From an uncultured Pelagibacteraceae bacterium (GTDB lineage Bacteria; Pseudomonadota; Alphaproteobacteria; Pelagibacterales; Pelagibacteraceae), in NCBI GenBank assembly GCA_902541315.1, contig CACBQF010000004.1, positions 1 to 64,000 of the forward strand: 64,000 nucleotides of DNA, read 5' to 3'. Under the pieces are notes generated by a model. The model did no database searches. It was given only the letters and a program-made list of their open reading frames with translations, and had not been told where the DNA came from. The translations under genes and the position numbers were made by a program. This document shows, piece by piece, positions 31,074 through 40,565 of the stretch. The stretch's first letter is position 1. Every line of letters starts with the position of its first letter.

Positions 31074-32447
31074 ATGAATAAGTTTACATTTATAAATCAT
31101 GCAAGCTATATAGTCGAAACAGTAAATTCTATTTTACTTGTCGACCCATGGGTTGAAGGATATGCTTTTGATAAAGGTTGGGCTCTATTAGACAAGTCAA
31201 CTTCAAATGAAGATTTAATTGATTTTATAAATAACAAAATGAAAACTATCTATATATGGTTGTCTCATGAACATTCAGATCATTTTTCAATACCATTTTT
31301 GATGCTTCTTAAGAAAAAAAATGTAAAAGCAAAATTTTTATTTCAAAAAACTTTGGATGGAAGAGTTTCTGAATTTATCAGAAAAATTGGATTTGAAGTG
31401 TTCGAGTCTAATGATAAAAAAATAAGTATTGATCCTGAACTGTCAATAGTTATTTTTCCATTTGCTGGTGGAGACTCATATTGCTTAACTATCTTAAGAG
31501 AATGTTCAATATTGAATTTAAACGATTGTGTAATTAACGACGAAATTGCTCTCAATCGTGTAATAACTAATGTTAATAAGTATACCTCAAAAATAGATTT
31601 GTTATTAACTCAATTTGGATATGCAAACTGGATTGGTAATGATAACGAATCAGAATTACGTGTTTCAAGTGCAACCGAAAAATTATCACGAATAAAATTA
31701 CAAGTTGAAGGTCTTCAACCTAAAAATCTTCTGCCATTCGCGTCTTTTATCTATTTTTGTGATAAGGAAAATTTTCATATCAATGATTGTCAAAATACTC
31801 CAAAAAATGTTGAAAAACTTTTTAAAAATAACAACTTTGAATGTAACTTAATTGTTTTAAAACCAATGGATCAGTTAAAGTTATCTGATGAACTTTCAAT
31901 CCAATCTAAACTATTAAATGGACCAAATATAATGTATTGGGAAAGTCTAGCTAAGAATATAAAACCTGAATTAATAAATAAATCTTTATATACACAAATA
32001 GATATTATTAATGAATACGAAAATTACCGTAAAAAAATTTTTCAAGCTTTCTTATTTGCTCCAAATTTATTAGAAAGATTTAATTTTTTAGTTCCAATAG
32101 ATATATATATAAACGATTTAGATATTATTTTTTCGATGTCATATACTAGAAAATTAATTGTAAAAAAAGGAAAAATTAACGATGCAGATTTAAGTTTATC
32201 TTCATCTACAATGATGTTTATTTTAAAAAATGAATATGGATCTAATACTGCTCATGTAAATGGAAAATTTTATCGTTTAAAATTTGACGGTGTAAAGAAG
32301 TTTATGAGGCATTTTAGTCCTCAAGAGTATATGAAAATGGGTTATGGATTAAATCGCCCTTTCATTACATTTAAAAACGTATTTGGTAAATTAATTAGTA
32401 AGTTTTTTAATAAAAACTGGACTATAAATCCTAGCTCCGAAAATTAA
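31074..32447 (+). CDS. MBL-fold metallohydrolase-like protein
   Basis: LVDPWVEGYAFDKGW and SHEHSDHF (HxHxDH) metal site; long C-terminal extension. Confidence 0.75.
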   Translation: MNKFTFINHASYIVETVNSILLVDPWVEGYAFDKGWALLDKSTSNEDLIDFINNKMKTIYIWLSHEHSDHFSIPFLMLLKKKNVKAKFLFQKTLDGRVSEFIRKIGFEVFESNDKKISIDPELSIVIFPFAGGDSYCLTILRECSILNLNDCVINDEIALNRVITNVNKYTSKIDLLLTQFGYANWIGNDNESELRVSSATEKLSRIKLQVEGLQPKNLLPFASFIYFCDKENFHINDCQNTPKNVEKLFKNNNFECNLIVLKPMDQLKLSDELSIQSKLLNGPNIMYWESLAKNIKPELINKSLYTQIDIINEYENYRKKIFQAFLFAPNLLERFNFLVPIDIYINDLDIIFSMSYTRKLIVKKGKINDADLSLSSSTMMFILKNEYGSNTAHVNGKFYRLKFDGVKKFMRHFSPQEYMKMGYGLNRPFITFKNVFGKLISKFFNKNWTINPSSEN

Positions 32448-32464
32448 TTCATTAACTTTAACAT

Positions 32465-33580
32465 TTATTGGTTAGGAAAATAGTCTTTTAAGTCACCTTT
32501 TCTATAAACATCTGCTGTACTACAGTGAAGTCCACCCCCAAATGCATATGCATCTCTTAAATCAATCGGAATAACTTCCATCCCTAATTTATCAAGTTGC
32601 TCTGCTTGATATTTTTCGCTTTTTTCTACACAGACTGTTTTTGGATCTAAAACTAATACATTCATTGAGAGCCAAACTGAGGAGTAACAAAGAGGTGGTG
32701 GTTCATTGTGTGCCGGTTGAGCAGCATCAATTATTTCCCATCCATTTTTTTCAAAAAGTTTTCTTTGCTCCTTTGGTAATCTTCTTTGAGGGTTATTGAT
32801 TATTAATCCTTCTTTAATCGGGGTAAAAGTAGCGTCTATGTGTATTGGGTATGGGTCCCCCGGAAAGTTTACAGCGTGAACTCTATGGTCTTTATAATGT
32901 CTCTTCAGCCAATCTATACCTTTTAAATTTGTAGTAAATCCATGTTGAACTATTAAATCTTTTCCAAATCTCAAAACATCTGCAGCGTCAAATAAAGGTT
33001 CCTCCTCAGTTGTTACAAAAAATTTTTCTTCAGTCCATTGAAGTCTTTTTTCTATACCGATTTTGTCTGATAAATAATCTTTTCTATAATCAGCATCAGT
33101 CAATCTTGGCTTAGGTGCAGACTCATGTCTCATATTTGAGTCTTCCTCATAATAACTTTTTAAAAGAGGTCGATAACATAAATACTCAAACCATCTGCAT
33201 CTATAGCTCATCGTAGCTTCTAAGATTTCATTTCCTACTGTAAGAAGAACATCTCTCGGTGGCATACATCCAAACATCGTTTCTGTTTTCCAATCTGGTG
33301 TAGAAATTTTTTGATTAAAATTAATTGGCTCTGGTCTATCAACTTTGATTCCACGTTTTTCTAAAATTTTTGAAAAATTATCTAAAAGTTCATTTGCTTT
33401 ATCGACAGTATCTTTTGTTCTTGGACCAAATTTTCCTCTCATGTCCGAGTCCTCTGGAACTTTTGCGTCTAAAGCGGGTTCGGGTGCAGGTATACAAGTA
33501 CCATCTGCCCTACCCACTATTACATGTTTCAATGGATCCCACTCATTCCAACTACTAACTACTGTTTTTTTTTTATCCAT
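32465..33580 (-). CDS. Amidinotransferase (glycine/inosamine amidinotransferase-like)
   Basis: NEWDPLKHVIVGRADGTCIPAPEPA, DAADVLRFGKDLIVQ, AFGGGLHCSTADVYRKGDL catalytic Cys motif. Confidence 0.9.
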   Translation of the reverse strand: MDKKKTVVSSWNEWDPLKHVIVGRADGTCIPAPEPALDAKVPEDSDMRGKFGPRTKDTVDKANELLDNFSKILEKRGIKVDRPEPINFNQKISTPDWKTETMFGCMPPRDVLLTVGNEILEATMSYRCRWFEYLCYRPLLKSYYEEDSNMRHESAPKPRLTDADYRKDYLSDKIGIEKRLQWTEEKFFVTTEEEPLFDAADVLRFGKDLIVQHGFTTNLKGIDWLKRHYKDHRVHAVNFPGDPYPIHIDATFTPIKEGLIINNPQRRLPKEQRKLFEKNGWEIIDAAQPAHNEPPPLCYSSVWLSMNVLVLDPKTVCVEKSEKYQAEQLDKLGMEVIPIDLRDAYAFGGGLHCSTADVYRKGDLKDYFPNQ

Positions 33581-33625
33581 TTCATCAAATAAATAGTGAT
33601 TAAAATTTTTTTTTTCAATGAAATT

Positions 33626-34531
33626 TTAATTTAATGCTATGTATCTTTTATTCCATCTCATTATCAAACTGTAATAAAAAAGAGAGATAAAAAGGAAAAA
33701 TCCGCCAACTATTGTATTTGTATTAGGCACCTCATTAATTCCAAATAAAGGAAGCCATACCCAAAAAATTCCACCAATTACTTCGGTCAATGATAATAAA
33801 GTTAACTCCGCTGCAGGAATTGCTTTTGATCCAATTGCATATAAAATCATTCCTATACACACCAAAGTTCCATGTAGCGAGAACAATGATGAGTTATAAC
33901 TTGTTGAAAAAAACGGTTGGTTTTTGAGGAATATTACTGAGGCTGCTATAACAAAACAAAACAAACCAGCAATAGCTACTGTAGTAAACTTAGGTGTTTC
34001 TTTTCTCCATCTCAAAGTCACAGAAAATATTGAAAAACCAATAGAAGAGGTAATACCAAAAATAAATCCTACAATCGAATTTTTCTCACTATTTCCAACA
34101 GCCATAATTATTATTCCTATAGTAGCAATAATTATTGAAACCCATACATTTAAGCTAATTTTTTCCTTTAAAAAGAGGAATGCAAGTAGAGCAGTAAAAA
34201 ATGGCATTGCAGCCAAGCATAGTAAAGTGATAGCCGCGCTAGTATTTGTAATAGAGTAAATAAACGAAATCATTGCTACGCCTAATCCACAACCACCAAT
34301 CAATCCTGATTGACCTACTTTTTTATAATTTTTATAAAAATTTTTACCTTCTTCAAAATATAAATAAAGATTCAAAAGAATAAAAATTGTTAAACCACGT
34401 CCAAAGATATACTGCCACGGCACTAAGTTAGGATCATCCATATATCTTACTACTAACGGACCAAATGACCAGATAAGACCAGCAAATAATACAATAGGTA
34501 TTGCTATTTTATCATTTTTAAGTTCTATCAT
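33626..34531 (-). CDS. EamA/DMT-family permease
   Basis: Ten-TM pattern with EamA repeats; PAAELTLLSLTEVIGGIFWVWL. Confidence 0.88.
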   Translation of the reverse strand: MIELKNDKIAIPIVLFAGLIWSFGPLVVRYMDDPNLVPWQYIFGRGLTIFILLNLYLYFEEGKNFYKNYKKVGQSGLIGGCGLGVAMISFIYSITNTSAAITLLCLAAMPFFTALLAFLFLKEKISLNVWVSIIIATIGIIIMAVGNSEKNSIVGFIFGITSSIGFSIFSVTLRWRKETPKFTTVAIAGLFCFVIAASVIFLKNQPFFSTSYNSSLFSLHGTLVCIGMILYAIGSKAIPAAELTLLSLTEVIGGIFWVWLPLFGINEVPNTNTIVGGFFLFISLFYYSLIMRWNKRYIALN

Positions 34532-34673
34532 TTAACAATATTTAAATCTAATTTATTTCAACTACAACAAAAATAGATATTGTAGGAAAAGAATTTTTTC
34601 TATTATTATTGTTTTTTTTTGTATTTAGAGAGCCAACTGCAAGATTTATACTTTATAATGTATATATAAATAT

Positions 34674-35072
34674 ATGAATTTAGAAATAATTAGTATTGCT
34701 GCTGACACAAAAAATAATAAAGATATTAAAAATCATACGCACTTCATAAAGTTAAAAAACTCTGTATGTGGAGATGAAATTCAACTAAAGCTGATAATAA
34801 AAGGAAATAAAATAACTAATATTGGTTATCAAACCGAGTCTTGTATATACTGTCAAGCATCTGCAAGTTTATTATCAAAAATTTCTATGAATAGTAAAAA
34901 AGTTAAGATTATGAAATTGTGTGTTGAAGCAAAATCATTTTTTAATAAAGATGAAAAAAATTTAAATAGAAATTTGAAACTATTTTCAAAATTGTTTGTA
35001 AAAGAGAATTACTCTCGAAAAGATTGTATATTATTACCTTTTAAAGCTATGGAAAAGATAGTATCAAATTAA
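34674..35072 (+). CDS. IscU/SufU/NifU N-terminal-like Fe-S scaffold protein
   Basis: SVCGDEIQLKLIIKGNKITNIGYQTESCIYCQASASLLSK ... RKDCILLP with the three scaffold Cys positions. Confidence 0.8.
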   Translation: MNLEIISIAADTKNNKDIKNHTHFIKLKNSVCGDEIQLKLIIKGNKITNIGYQTESCIYCQASASLLSKISMNSKKVKIMKLCVEAKSFFNKDEKNLNRNLKLFSKLFVKENYSRKDCILLPFKAMEKIVSN

Positions 35073-35076
35073 GTTT

Positions 35077-35541
35077 ATGGGTGATATCAAAAAATCTTTT
35101 TTAGCTGGCTTATTTTCTATAATTACAATAGGAATACTAACTGGCCTAACTTACAAAACCGAATTAGGTATTTTTCTACTAGCCTCTTTTGGCTCGTCAA
35201 TGGTTTTATTATATGGGTATCCTGAAAGTCCATTTGCTCAACCCAAGAATGTTTTTTTTGGTCATTTCACAACTACGTTAGTAGGATTACTTTTCCTTTA
35301 TCTTTTTCCAATTCCAATTTTTTTAATAATTCCTTTAGCAGTCGGTGTTGGTGTTGGTTTAATGATATTATTAAACGTTACTCACCCCCCTGCAGGTGGA
35401 AATCCAATTATTGTAATAATTGGAAGTGTTTCTTTTGATTATCTTTTTAGTCCAGTGATAACCGGATCAGTCATAATTATCATTTTTGCAATAGTGATTA
35501 ATCGTTTTATTTTGAAAAAAAATTATCCGATTAAAAAATAA
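35077..35541 (+). CDS. HPP family membrane protein
   Basis: LASFGSSMVLLYGYPESPFAQPKNVFFGH and LNVTHPPAGGNPIIVI. Confidence 0.9.
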   Translation: MGDIKKSFLAGLFSIITIGILTGLTYKTELGIFLLASFGSSMVLLYGYPESPFAQPKNVFFGHFTTTLVGLLFLYLFPIPIFLIIPLAVGVGVGLMILLNVTHPPAGGNPIIVIIGSVSFDYLFSPVITGSVIIIIFAIVINRFILKKNYPIKK

Positions 35542-35610
35542 TTTGTTTGCTTGATACTAAAAAATAGGGTTAGATATATAAATTTAATTTTTAATTACAG
35601 AGGAGATTTA

Positions 35611-36810
35611 ATGAAAATATTGTGTATATTGTATGATGATCCAAAAGGAGGGATGCCAAAATCCTATGCTTTATCAGAACTACCAAAAATAGATAAGTAT
35701 CCAGATGGTATGACACTTCCTTCACCAAAAGCAAGAGATTATACTCCAGGTCAACTACTAGGATGTGTTTCGGGTGAACTTGGTTTAAGAAAATTTTTAG
35801 AAAGTAATGGACATGAATTTGTTGTTACAAATAGTAAAGATGGGGATGGTTGTGAAGCTGACAAACATATAGTTGATGCAGATATCGTCATATCTCAACC
35901 TTTTTTTCCTTACTACTTAACTAAAGAGAGAATAGCTAAAGCCAAAAATTTAAAGATGGCAATAACAGCTGGAATTGGATCAGACCACGTTGACTTACAA
36001 GCAGCAATGGATAACAAAATTGATGTTGTGGAAGTAACTTATTGTAACTCAAGATCAGTTGCTGAACATATTGTGATGATGATTGTCTCGATGGTTAGAG
36101 ATTATCATAACCAACACCGAATCGTTAATGAAGGTGGTTGGAATATTGCTGATGCTGTTCAAAGATCTTATGATGTTGAAGGTATGCATATTGGTACTGT
36201 TGCGGCTGGAAGAATAGGATTAGATGCATTGAGAAAAATGAAACCTTTTGACACGCATTTGCATTATTTTGACAGACACAGACTGCCAGAGAGCGTTGAA
36301 AAAGAGCTTAATTTAACTTTTCATGAGACAGTAGAGTCAATGGTTAAAGTTTGTGATGTTGTAACAATTAACTGTCCACTTCATCCAGAAACTGAAAACT
36401 TGTTTGACGATGCAATGATAAGCAAAATGAAAAAGGGTGCTTACATTGTTAACACAGCTCGTGGAAAAATTTGTAATAGAGATGCAATTGCAAAAGCATT
36501 AAAAAGCGGTCAATTAAGTGGGTATGCTGGTGATGTTTGGTTCCCACAACCAGCACCAAATGACCATGTGTGGAGAAGTATGCCAAATCATGGTATGACA
36601 CCTCACACTTCTGGTACATCTTTAACTGCACAGTCAAGATATGCTGATGGTGTAAGAGAGATATTAGAATGTTTCTTTGATGGCAAAGAAATTAGAAATC
36701 AGTATTTAATTGTCAAAGATGGTCAGTTAGCTGGTATGGGAGCTCACTCATACAGTAAAGGTTCAGCTACTGGTGGATCTGAAGAAGCAGCAAAATACAA
36801 AAAACAATAA
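35611..36810 (+). CDS. NAD-dependent formate dehydrogenase
   Basis: FDH signature AGIGSDHVDLQAA, TYCNSRSVAEHIVMMIL-like, INCPLHPETENLFDD, GDVWFPQPAPNDHVWRSMPNHGMTPHTSGTSLTAQSRYA; RBS aggag just before ATG 35611. Confidence 0.95.
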   Translation: MKILCILYDDPKGGMPKSYALSELPKIDKYPDGMTLPSPKARDYTPGQLLGCVSGELGLRKFLESNGHEFVVTNSKDGDGCEADKHIVDADIVISQPFFPYYLTKERIAKAKNLKMAITAGIGSDHVDLQAAMDNKIDVVEVTYCNSRSVAEHIVMMIVSMVRDYHNQHRIVNEGGWNIADAVQRSYDVEGMHIGTVAAGRIGLDALRKMKPFDTHLHYFDRHRLPESVEKELNLTFHETVESMVKVCDVVTINCPLHPETENLFDDAMISKMKKGAYIVNTARGKICNRDAIAKALKSGQLSGYAGDVWFPQPAPNDHVWRSMPNHGMTPHTSGTSLTAQSRYADGVREILECFFDGKEIRNQYLIVKDGQLAGMGAHSYSKGSATGGSEEAAKYKKQ

Positions 36811-36826
36811 TTTAAGATACACTATT

Positions 36827-36857
36827 AAGGGTAGCCTACTTAAAAGTAGCTACCTTT
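36827..36857 (+). terminator. Possible intrinsic terminator/hairpin after formate dehydrogenase
   Basis: AAGGGTAG-c-CTACT-TAAA-AGTAG-CTACCTTT hairpin followed by AATATAAT; weak U tract. Confidence 0.5.
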
Positions 36858-36899
36858 AATATAATGGACTTATCAAAACTATTTTGATTATGATATTTA

Positions 36900-37475
36900 A
36901 TGAAATATTTTTTAATTATTTTCATAATTCTATTTAATATTAATCTTTCTTATTCAGCTCAAAAAGATAAGGCATATTTTGCTGGTGGATGTTTTTGGTG
37001 TATGGAAGAATCTTTTGAAAATTTAAGTGGTGTAGAAGAGGTAATTTCAGGCTATTCAGGTGGAGTTACTGAGAACCCAACATACAAAGAAGTAACATAT
37101 GGAAATACTGGTCATTTTGAGGTTGTAGAAGTTGTATATAATAAAAAAATTATTTCATATGAAGAATTATTGGAAAATTTTTGGATAAATATAGATCCAT
37201 TTGACTCTTACGGACAGTTTTGTGACAAAGGTTATAGTTACAGATCGGTTGCGTTTTATAAAGATACAAATGAAAAGAAATTAATAGAAAAAGATATTCA
37301 AAAATTAGAAAACAGATTTGACAAAAAAGTTGTCACATATATTCGAAGTTTTGAAAAATTTTTTAGAGCTGAAGAATATCATCAGGACTTTTATAAGATT
37401 AAGCTAGAAAGATATTTGAGATATAAAAAAGCTTGTGGCAGAGAAGAAATTTTAAAAAGGATTTGGAGTCAATAG
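36900..37475 (+). CDS. msrA: Peptide-methionine (S)-S-oxide reductase with signal peptide
   Basis: AYFAGGCFWCMEESFENLSGVEEVISGYSGG, DSYGQFCDKGYSYRS, AEEYHQDFY. Confidence 0.96.
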   Translation: MKYFLIIFIILFNINLSYSAQKDKAYFAGGCFWCMEESFENLSGVEEVISGYSGGVTENPTYKEVTYGNTGHFEVVEVVYNKKIISYEELLENFWINIDPFDSYGQFCDKGYSYRSVAFYKDTNEKKLIEKDIQKLENRFDKKVVTYIRSFEKFFRAEEYHQDFYKIKLERYLRYKKACGREEILKRIWSQ

Positions 37476-37481
37476 TTTTCA

Positions 37482-38936
37482 ATGGAAAATAAAATAAATT
37501 GGAATTTTGACAACTCTTATTCAAGACTATCTGATGCTTTTAAGGAACATATTAAACCTGTAGCTGTAAAGAATCCTGAATTGGTTATAATTAACGAAAG
37601 TTTAGCTAAAGAATTAGATCTGGATTTAACAAAAATCAATAAAGACAAGCTATCATCTTTATTTACAGGAAATACTCTTCCTGAGGGTAGTAATACAATT
37701 GCTCAGGCATATGCGGGTCATCAATTTGGACACTTTACAATGCTTGGTGATGGTAGGGCAATATTGATAGGTGAACATATAACTAACAGCAACAAAAGAT
37801 ATGATATTCAACTTAAAGGTTCTGGGAAAACATCATTCTCAAGAAATGGTGATGGTAGAGCTGCATTAGGTCCAATGTTAAGAGAATATATCGTAAGTGA
37901 GGCAATGCATAATCTTAACATTCCCTCAACAAGAAGTTTAGCGGTAGCAAAGACGGGTGAAAAAATAATGCGAGATACTTTACTAGAGGGTGCTATTCTA
38001 ACAAGAGTGGCTTTGAGCCATATTAGGGTTGGAACTTTTCAATATATTGCAGCAAGAGACAAAAAAGATGAATTAGAACTATTATTGAATTATGTAATTA
38101 ATAGACATTATCCAAAACTGGTAAATTCAAAAAACAAGGCACTAGATCTTTTAATTAATCTTATGAATAAACAAATTGATCTAGTTGTGAACTGGATGAG
38201 AGTGGGTTTCATTCACGGAGTTATGAATACTGACAATATGTCAATTTCAGGAGAAACAATTGATTATGGCCCGTGTGCATTTATGGATACATATGATCCA
38301 AAAACTGTTTTTAGTTCTATTGATCATATGGGAAGATATGCTTACTGCAATCAACCAATCGTTACAAAGTGGAATTTATCAAGATTTGCTGAATGTATAA
38401 TACCCATGATCGATGAAAATCAAAAAAAAGCGATCGAGATGGCCACTGAAATAATTAATACTTTTGAAAAGAATTATGAGGAAAAATGGCTTGAAATGAT
38501 GAAAAAAAAACTTGGTTTATTAGGAAATCACAGTACTGATAAAACTTTAATTTTAGATTTATTAACCTGGATGCATCAAAAAAAAGCTGACTATACCAAT
38601 ACTTTTTGTCACTTGATGAACCTAGATACCAAAACGGAAAAAATTTATGAAGAAATGGAATTTATATATTGGAAAGAAAGATGGCAAAAAAGATTGTCGA
38701 CTGAAAAAAAATTACCTAAAAAAAACTTAGAATTAATGAAAAATTCTAATCCACTTGTGGTACCCAGAAACCATAAAGTTGAGAAAGTTTTAAATGATGC
38801 AAATGAAAATAATTTAGAGCCAATTAATAGATTTATTAAAGTTCTAGATCAACCTTTTGCAAACCAAAAAGGAATTGAAGAGTATCAAAAACCTTCTTAC
38901 TCAAATGAAAAATATCAAACTTTTTGTGGAACTTAA
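37482..38936 (+). CDS. selO: SelO/YdiU family protein adenylyltransferase
   Basis: AYAGHQFGHFTMLGDGRAILIGE, LKGSGKTSFSRNGDGRAALGPMLREYI, GFIHGVMNTDNMSISGETIDYGPCAFMD. Confidence 0.95.
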   Translation: MENKINWNFDNSYSRLSDAFKEHIKPVAVKNPELVIINESLAKELDLDLTKINKDKLSSLFTGNTLPEGSNTIAQAYAGHQFGHFTMLGDGRAILIGEHITNSNKRYDIQLKGSGKTSFSRNGDGRAALGPMLREYIVSEAMHNLNIPSTRSLAVAKTGEKIMRDTLLEGAILTRVALSHIRVGTFQYIAARDKKDELELLLNYVINRHYPKLVNSKNKALDLLINLMNKQIDLVVNWMRVGFIHGVMNTDNMSISGETIDYGPCAFMDTYDPKTVFSSIDHMGRYAYCNQPIVTKWNLSRFAECIIPMIDENQKKAIEMATEIINTFEKNYEEKWLEMMKKKLGLLGNHSTDKTLILDLLTWMHQKKADYTNTFCHLMNLDTKTEKIYEEMEFIYWKERWQKRLSTEKKLPKKNLELMKNSNPLVVPRNHKVEKVLNDANENNLEPINRFIKVLDQPFANQKGIEEYQKPSYSNEKYQTFCGT

Positions 38937-38939
38937 AAT

Positions 38940-39452
38940 TTACTTAATAGCGATTACATTCAAGCTTATTTTAACATTGTTATAAGGAGCAAAGTCACTT
39001 GTATCATCAAACAAACCAAATGACTCAACTCTTTTCATACTTTTAAAACCTGCAGTTCTTATAAAATCTTTCAAAAATTCATAGTTCCATCCGAAATAAT
39101 GGTAATCATATTTATCTGTCTGACCACCAAACATCATTCTCATTACATGGAATTTTACTTTGATGGGTGCATCTTTTGCCATAAATATACGACATAAAAT
39201 ATCCATATCAGGCACAGATATATAAAACTTTCCATTTTCTTTTAATATTCTATGAATTCCTTTTAAAGTTGATTTAATTTGTTTTTGATCTACATGCTCT
39301 ACAACATGACTAGCGTAAACCTCATCAACTGAATTGTCATTGAACTGACTCAAATCTGTAATATCTCCTATAAAATCAGCACCATCTTTACTTTGTATAT
39401 TTAATATTTTCCAACCCTCTTTTTGTTGTTTGCCACCTATATGTAGTTTCAT
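38940..39452 (-). CDS. Class I SAM-dependent methyltransferase-like
   Basis: DEVYASHVVEHVDQKQIKSTLKGIHRILKENGKFYISVPD. Confidence 0.75.
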   Translation of the reverse strand: MKLHIGGKQQKEGWKILNIQSKDGADFIGDITDLSQFNDNSVDEVYASHVVEHVDQKQIKSTLKGIHRILKENGKFYISVPDMDILCRIFMAKDAPIKVKFHVMRMMFGGQTDKYDYHYFGWNYEFLKDFIRTAGFKSMKRVESFGLFDDTSDFAPYNNVKISLNVIAIK

Positions 39453-39458
39453 AATAAT

Positions 39459-40562
39459 TTAAAGGACGTATGGCTCTGGCCTAGCTTTTTTTCCTAAAAC
39501 TCTTTCAACAGCCATGTTTGAAATATCTATCGACTGATATTCTCCAGTTGTAATTAATTCAGTCAAAGCTCTTCCAATTCCAGGAGCCTGCATCAATCCT
39601 CTTCCTGTAAAACCAGTTGCTAAATAAACATTATCAAACTTAGGATGTTTGCCCACAACTGCATTGTTATCTAACCTATTGCAATCATAATATCCTGCCC
39701 ATCCTCCTGTTAATTTTAATTCCTCAAAAATTGGAATTCTATTTGCAAGTGCTGGCCAAACTAATTCCTCAAAATCTTCCCAAGCTGGTTCTAAATCTTT
39801 TGCATCAAAAACAGATTTAGGGGAACCAGCTAAATATTCTTTTCCTTCTGGTCTCCAATAAACTCCAGATGGTAAATCTCCTGTTAAAGGCATTTCAGGA
39901 ATATGTTTTGGACATTTAACTCTAAATACAGTATGTTTTTGTGGTTCTACTGGTATATCTTCAAGTAATTCTTTCGTCCAACAACCAGCAGCTGAAATAA
40001 TAGTTTTAGCCTTTATTTCAGATAGAGATTTTATATTTCCCTTAATAAATTCTGCTCCAAGTTCGGTAGCTTTGCTTTTTAACGCATTATGAAACATAAA
40101 AGGATCTATCCAACCCTCACTTTGATTATCAGTAAATGTAGCTGTTTCTATTCCCTCAGCATTTATGTAAGGAAAATGATTCGACAACTCTGAACCTTTA
40201 ATATTTTTTGTACCAGCTTCACATGCTTGATGGTTTTCTAAAGCCTTGTATTGTTCCTCTGCATGTTCAGGACCAAACATTAACAAATAGCCGTTAGGTA
40301 CCATACTTGCTGTTGGATTTGGGTTTTTTTTAGTCTTAAGTAAATCTGGAATTTGGAAAATAAACTCTCTCGCAAATTTTCCAAGTAAAATATTTTCTTT
40401 TTGAAAAAATTGTCTTCTAAATCCGCCTAATGATAATGGAAATGATGCTGATTTGTATGTTAGATCTCTTTCTATAACCTTTACTTTTCTCCCCTCTTTT
40501 GTCAAAAAATAAGCGGTTGCAGCTCCAATAATACCACCTCCAACTATTACTACATCGTCCAT
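39459..40562 (-). CDS. FAD-dependent oxidoreductase (DAO family)
   Basis: VVIVGGGIIGAATAYFLTKEGRKVKVIERD; C-terminal VYLATGFTGRGLMQAPGIGRALTELI. Confidence 0.88.
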   Translation of the reverse strand: MDDVVIVGGGIIGAATAYFLTKEGRKVKVIERDLTYKSASFPLSLGGFRRQFFQKENILLGKFAREFIFQIPDLLKTKKNPNPTASMVPNGYLLMFGPEHAEEQYKALENHQACEAGTKNIKGSELSNHFPYINAEGIETATFTDNQSEGWIDPFMFHNALKSKATELGAEFIKGNIKSLSEIKAKTIISAAGCWTKELLEDIPVEPQKHTVFRVKCPKHIPEMPLTGDLPSGVYWRPEGKEYLAGSPKSVFDAKDLEPAWEDFEELVWPALANRIPIFEELKLTGGWAGYYDCNRLDNNAVVGKHPKFDNVYLATGFTGRGLMQAPGIGRALTELITTGEYQSIDISNMAVERVLGKKARPEPYVL

Positions 40563-40565
40563 AAA

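Noticed and set aside
33345-33596. Two overlapping plus-strand ORFs inside the amidinotransferase gene
   Set aside because: Antisense shadows; the minus-strand amidinotransferase is unambiguous.
33600-33626. AT-only inverted repeat ATTAAAATTT...AAATTTTAAT between EamA-2 and the amidinotransferase
   Set aside because: Such AT-only repeats are expected by chance at this base composition; no GC stem.
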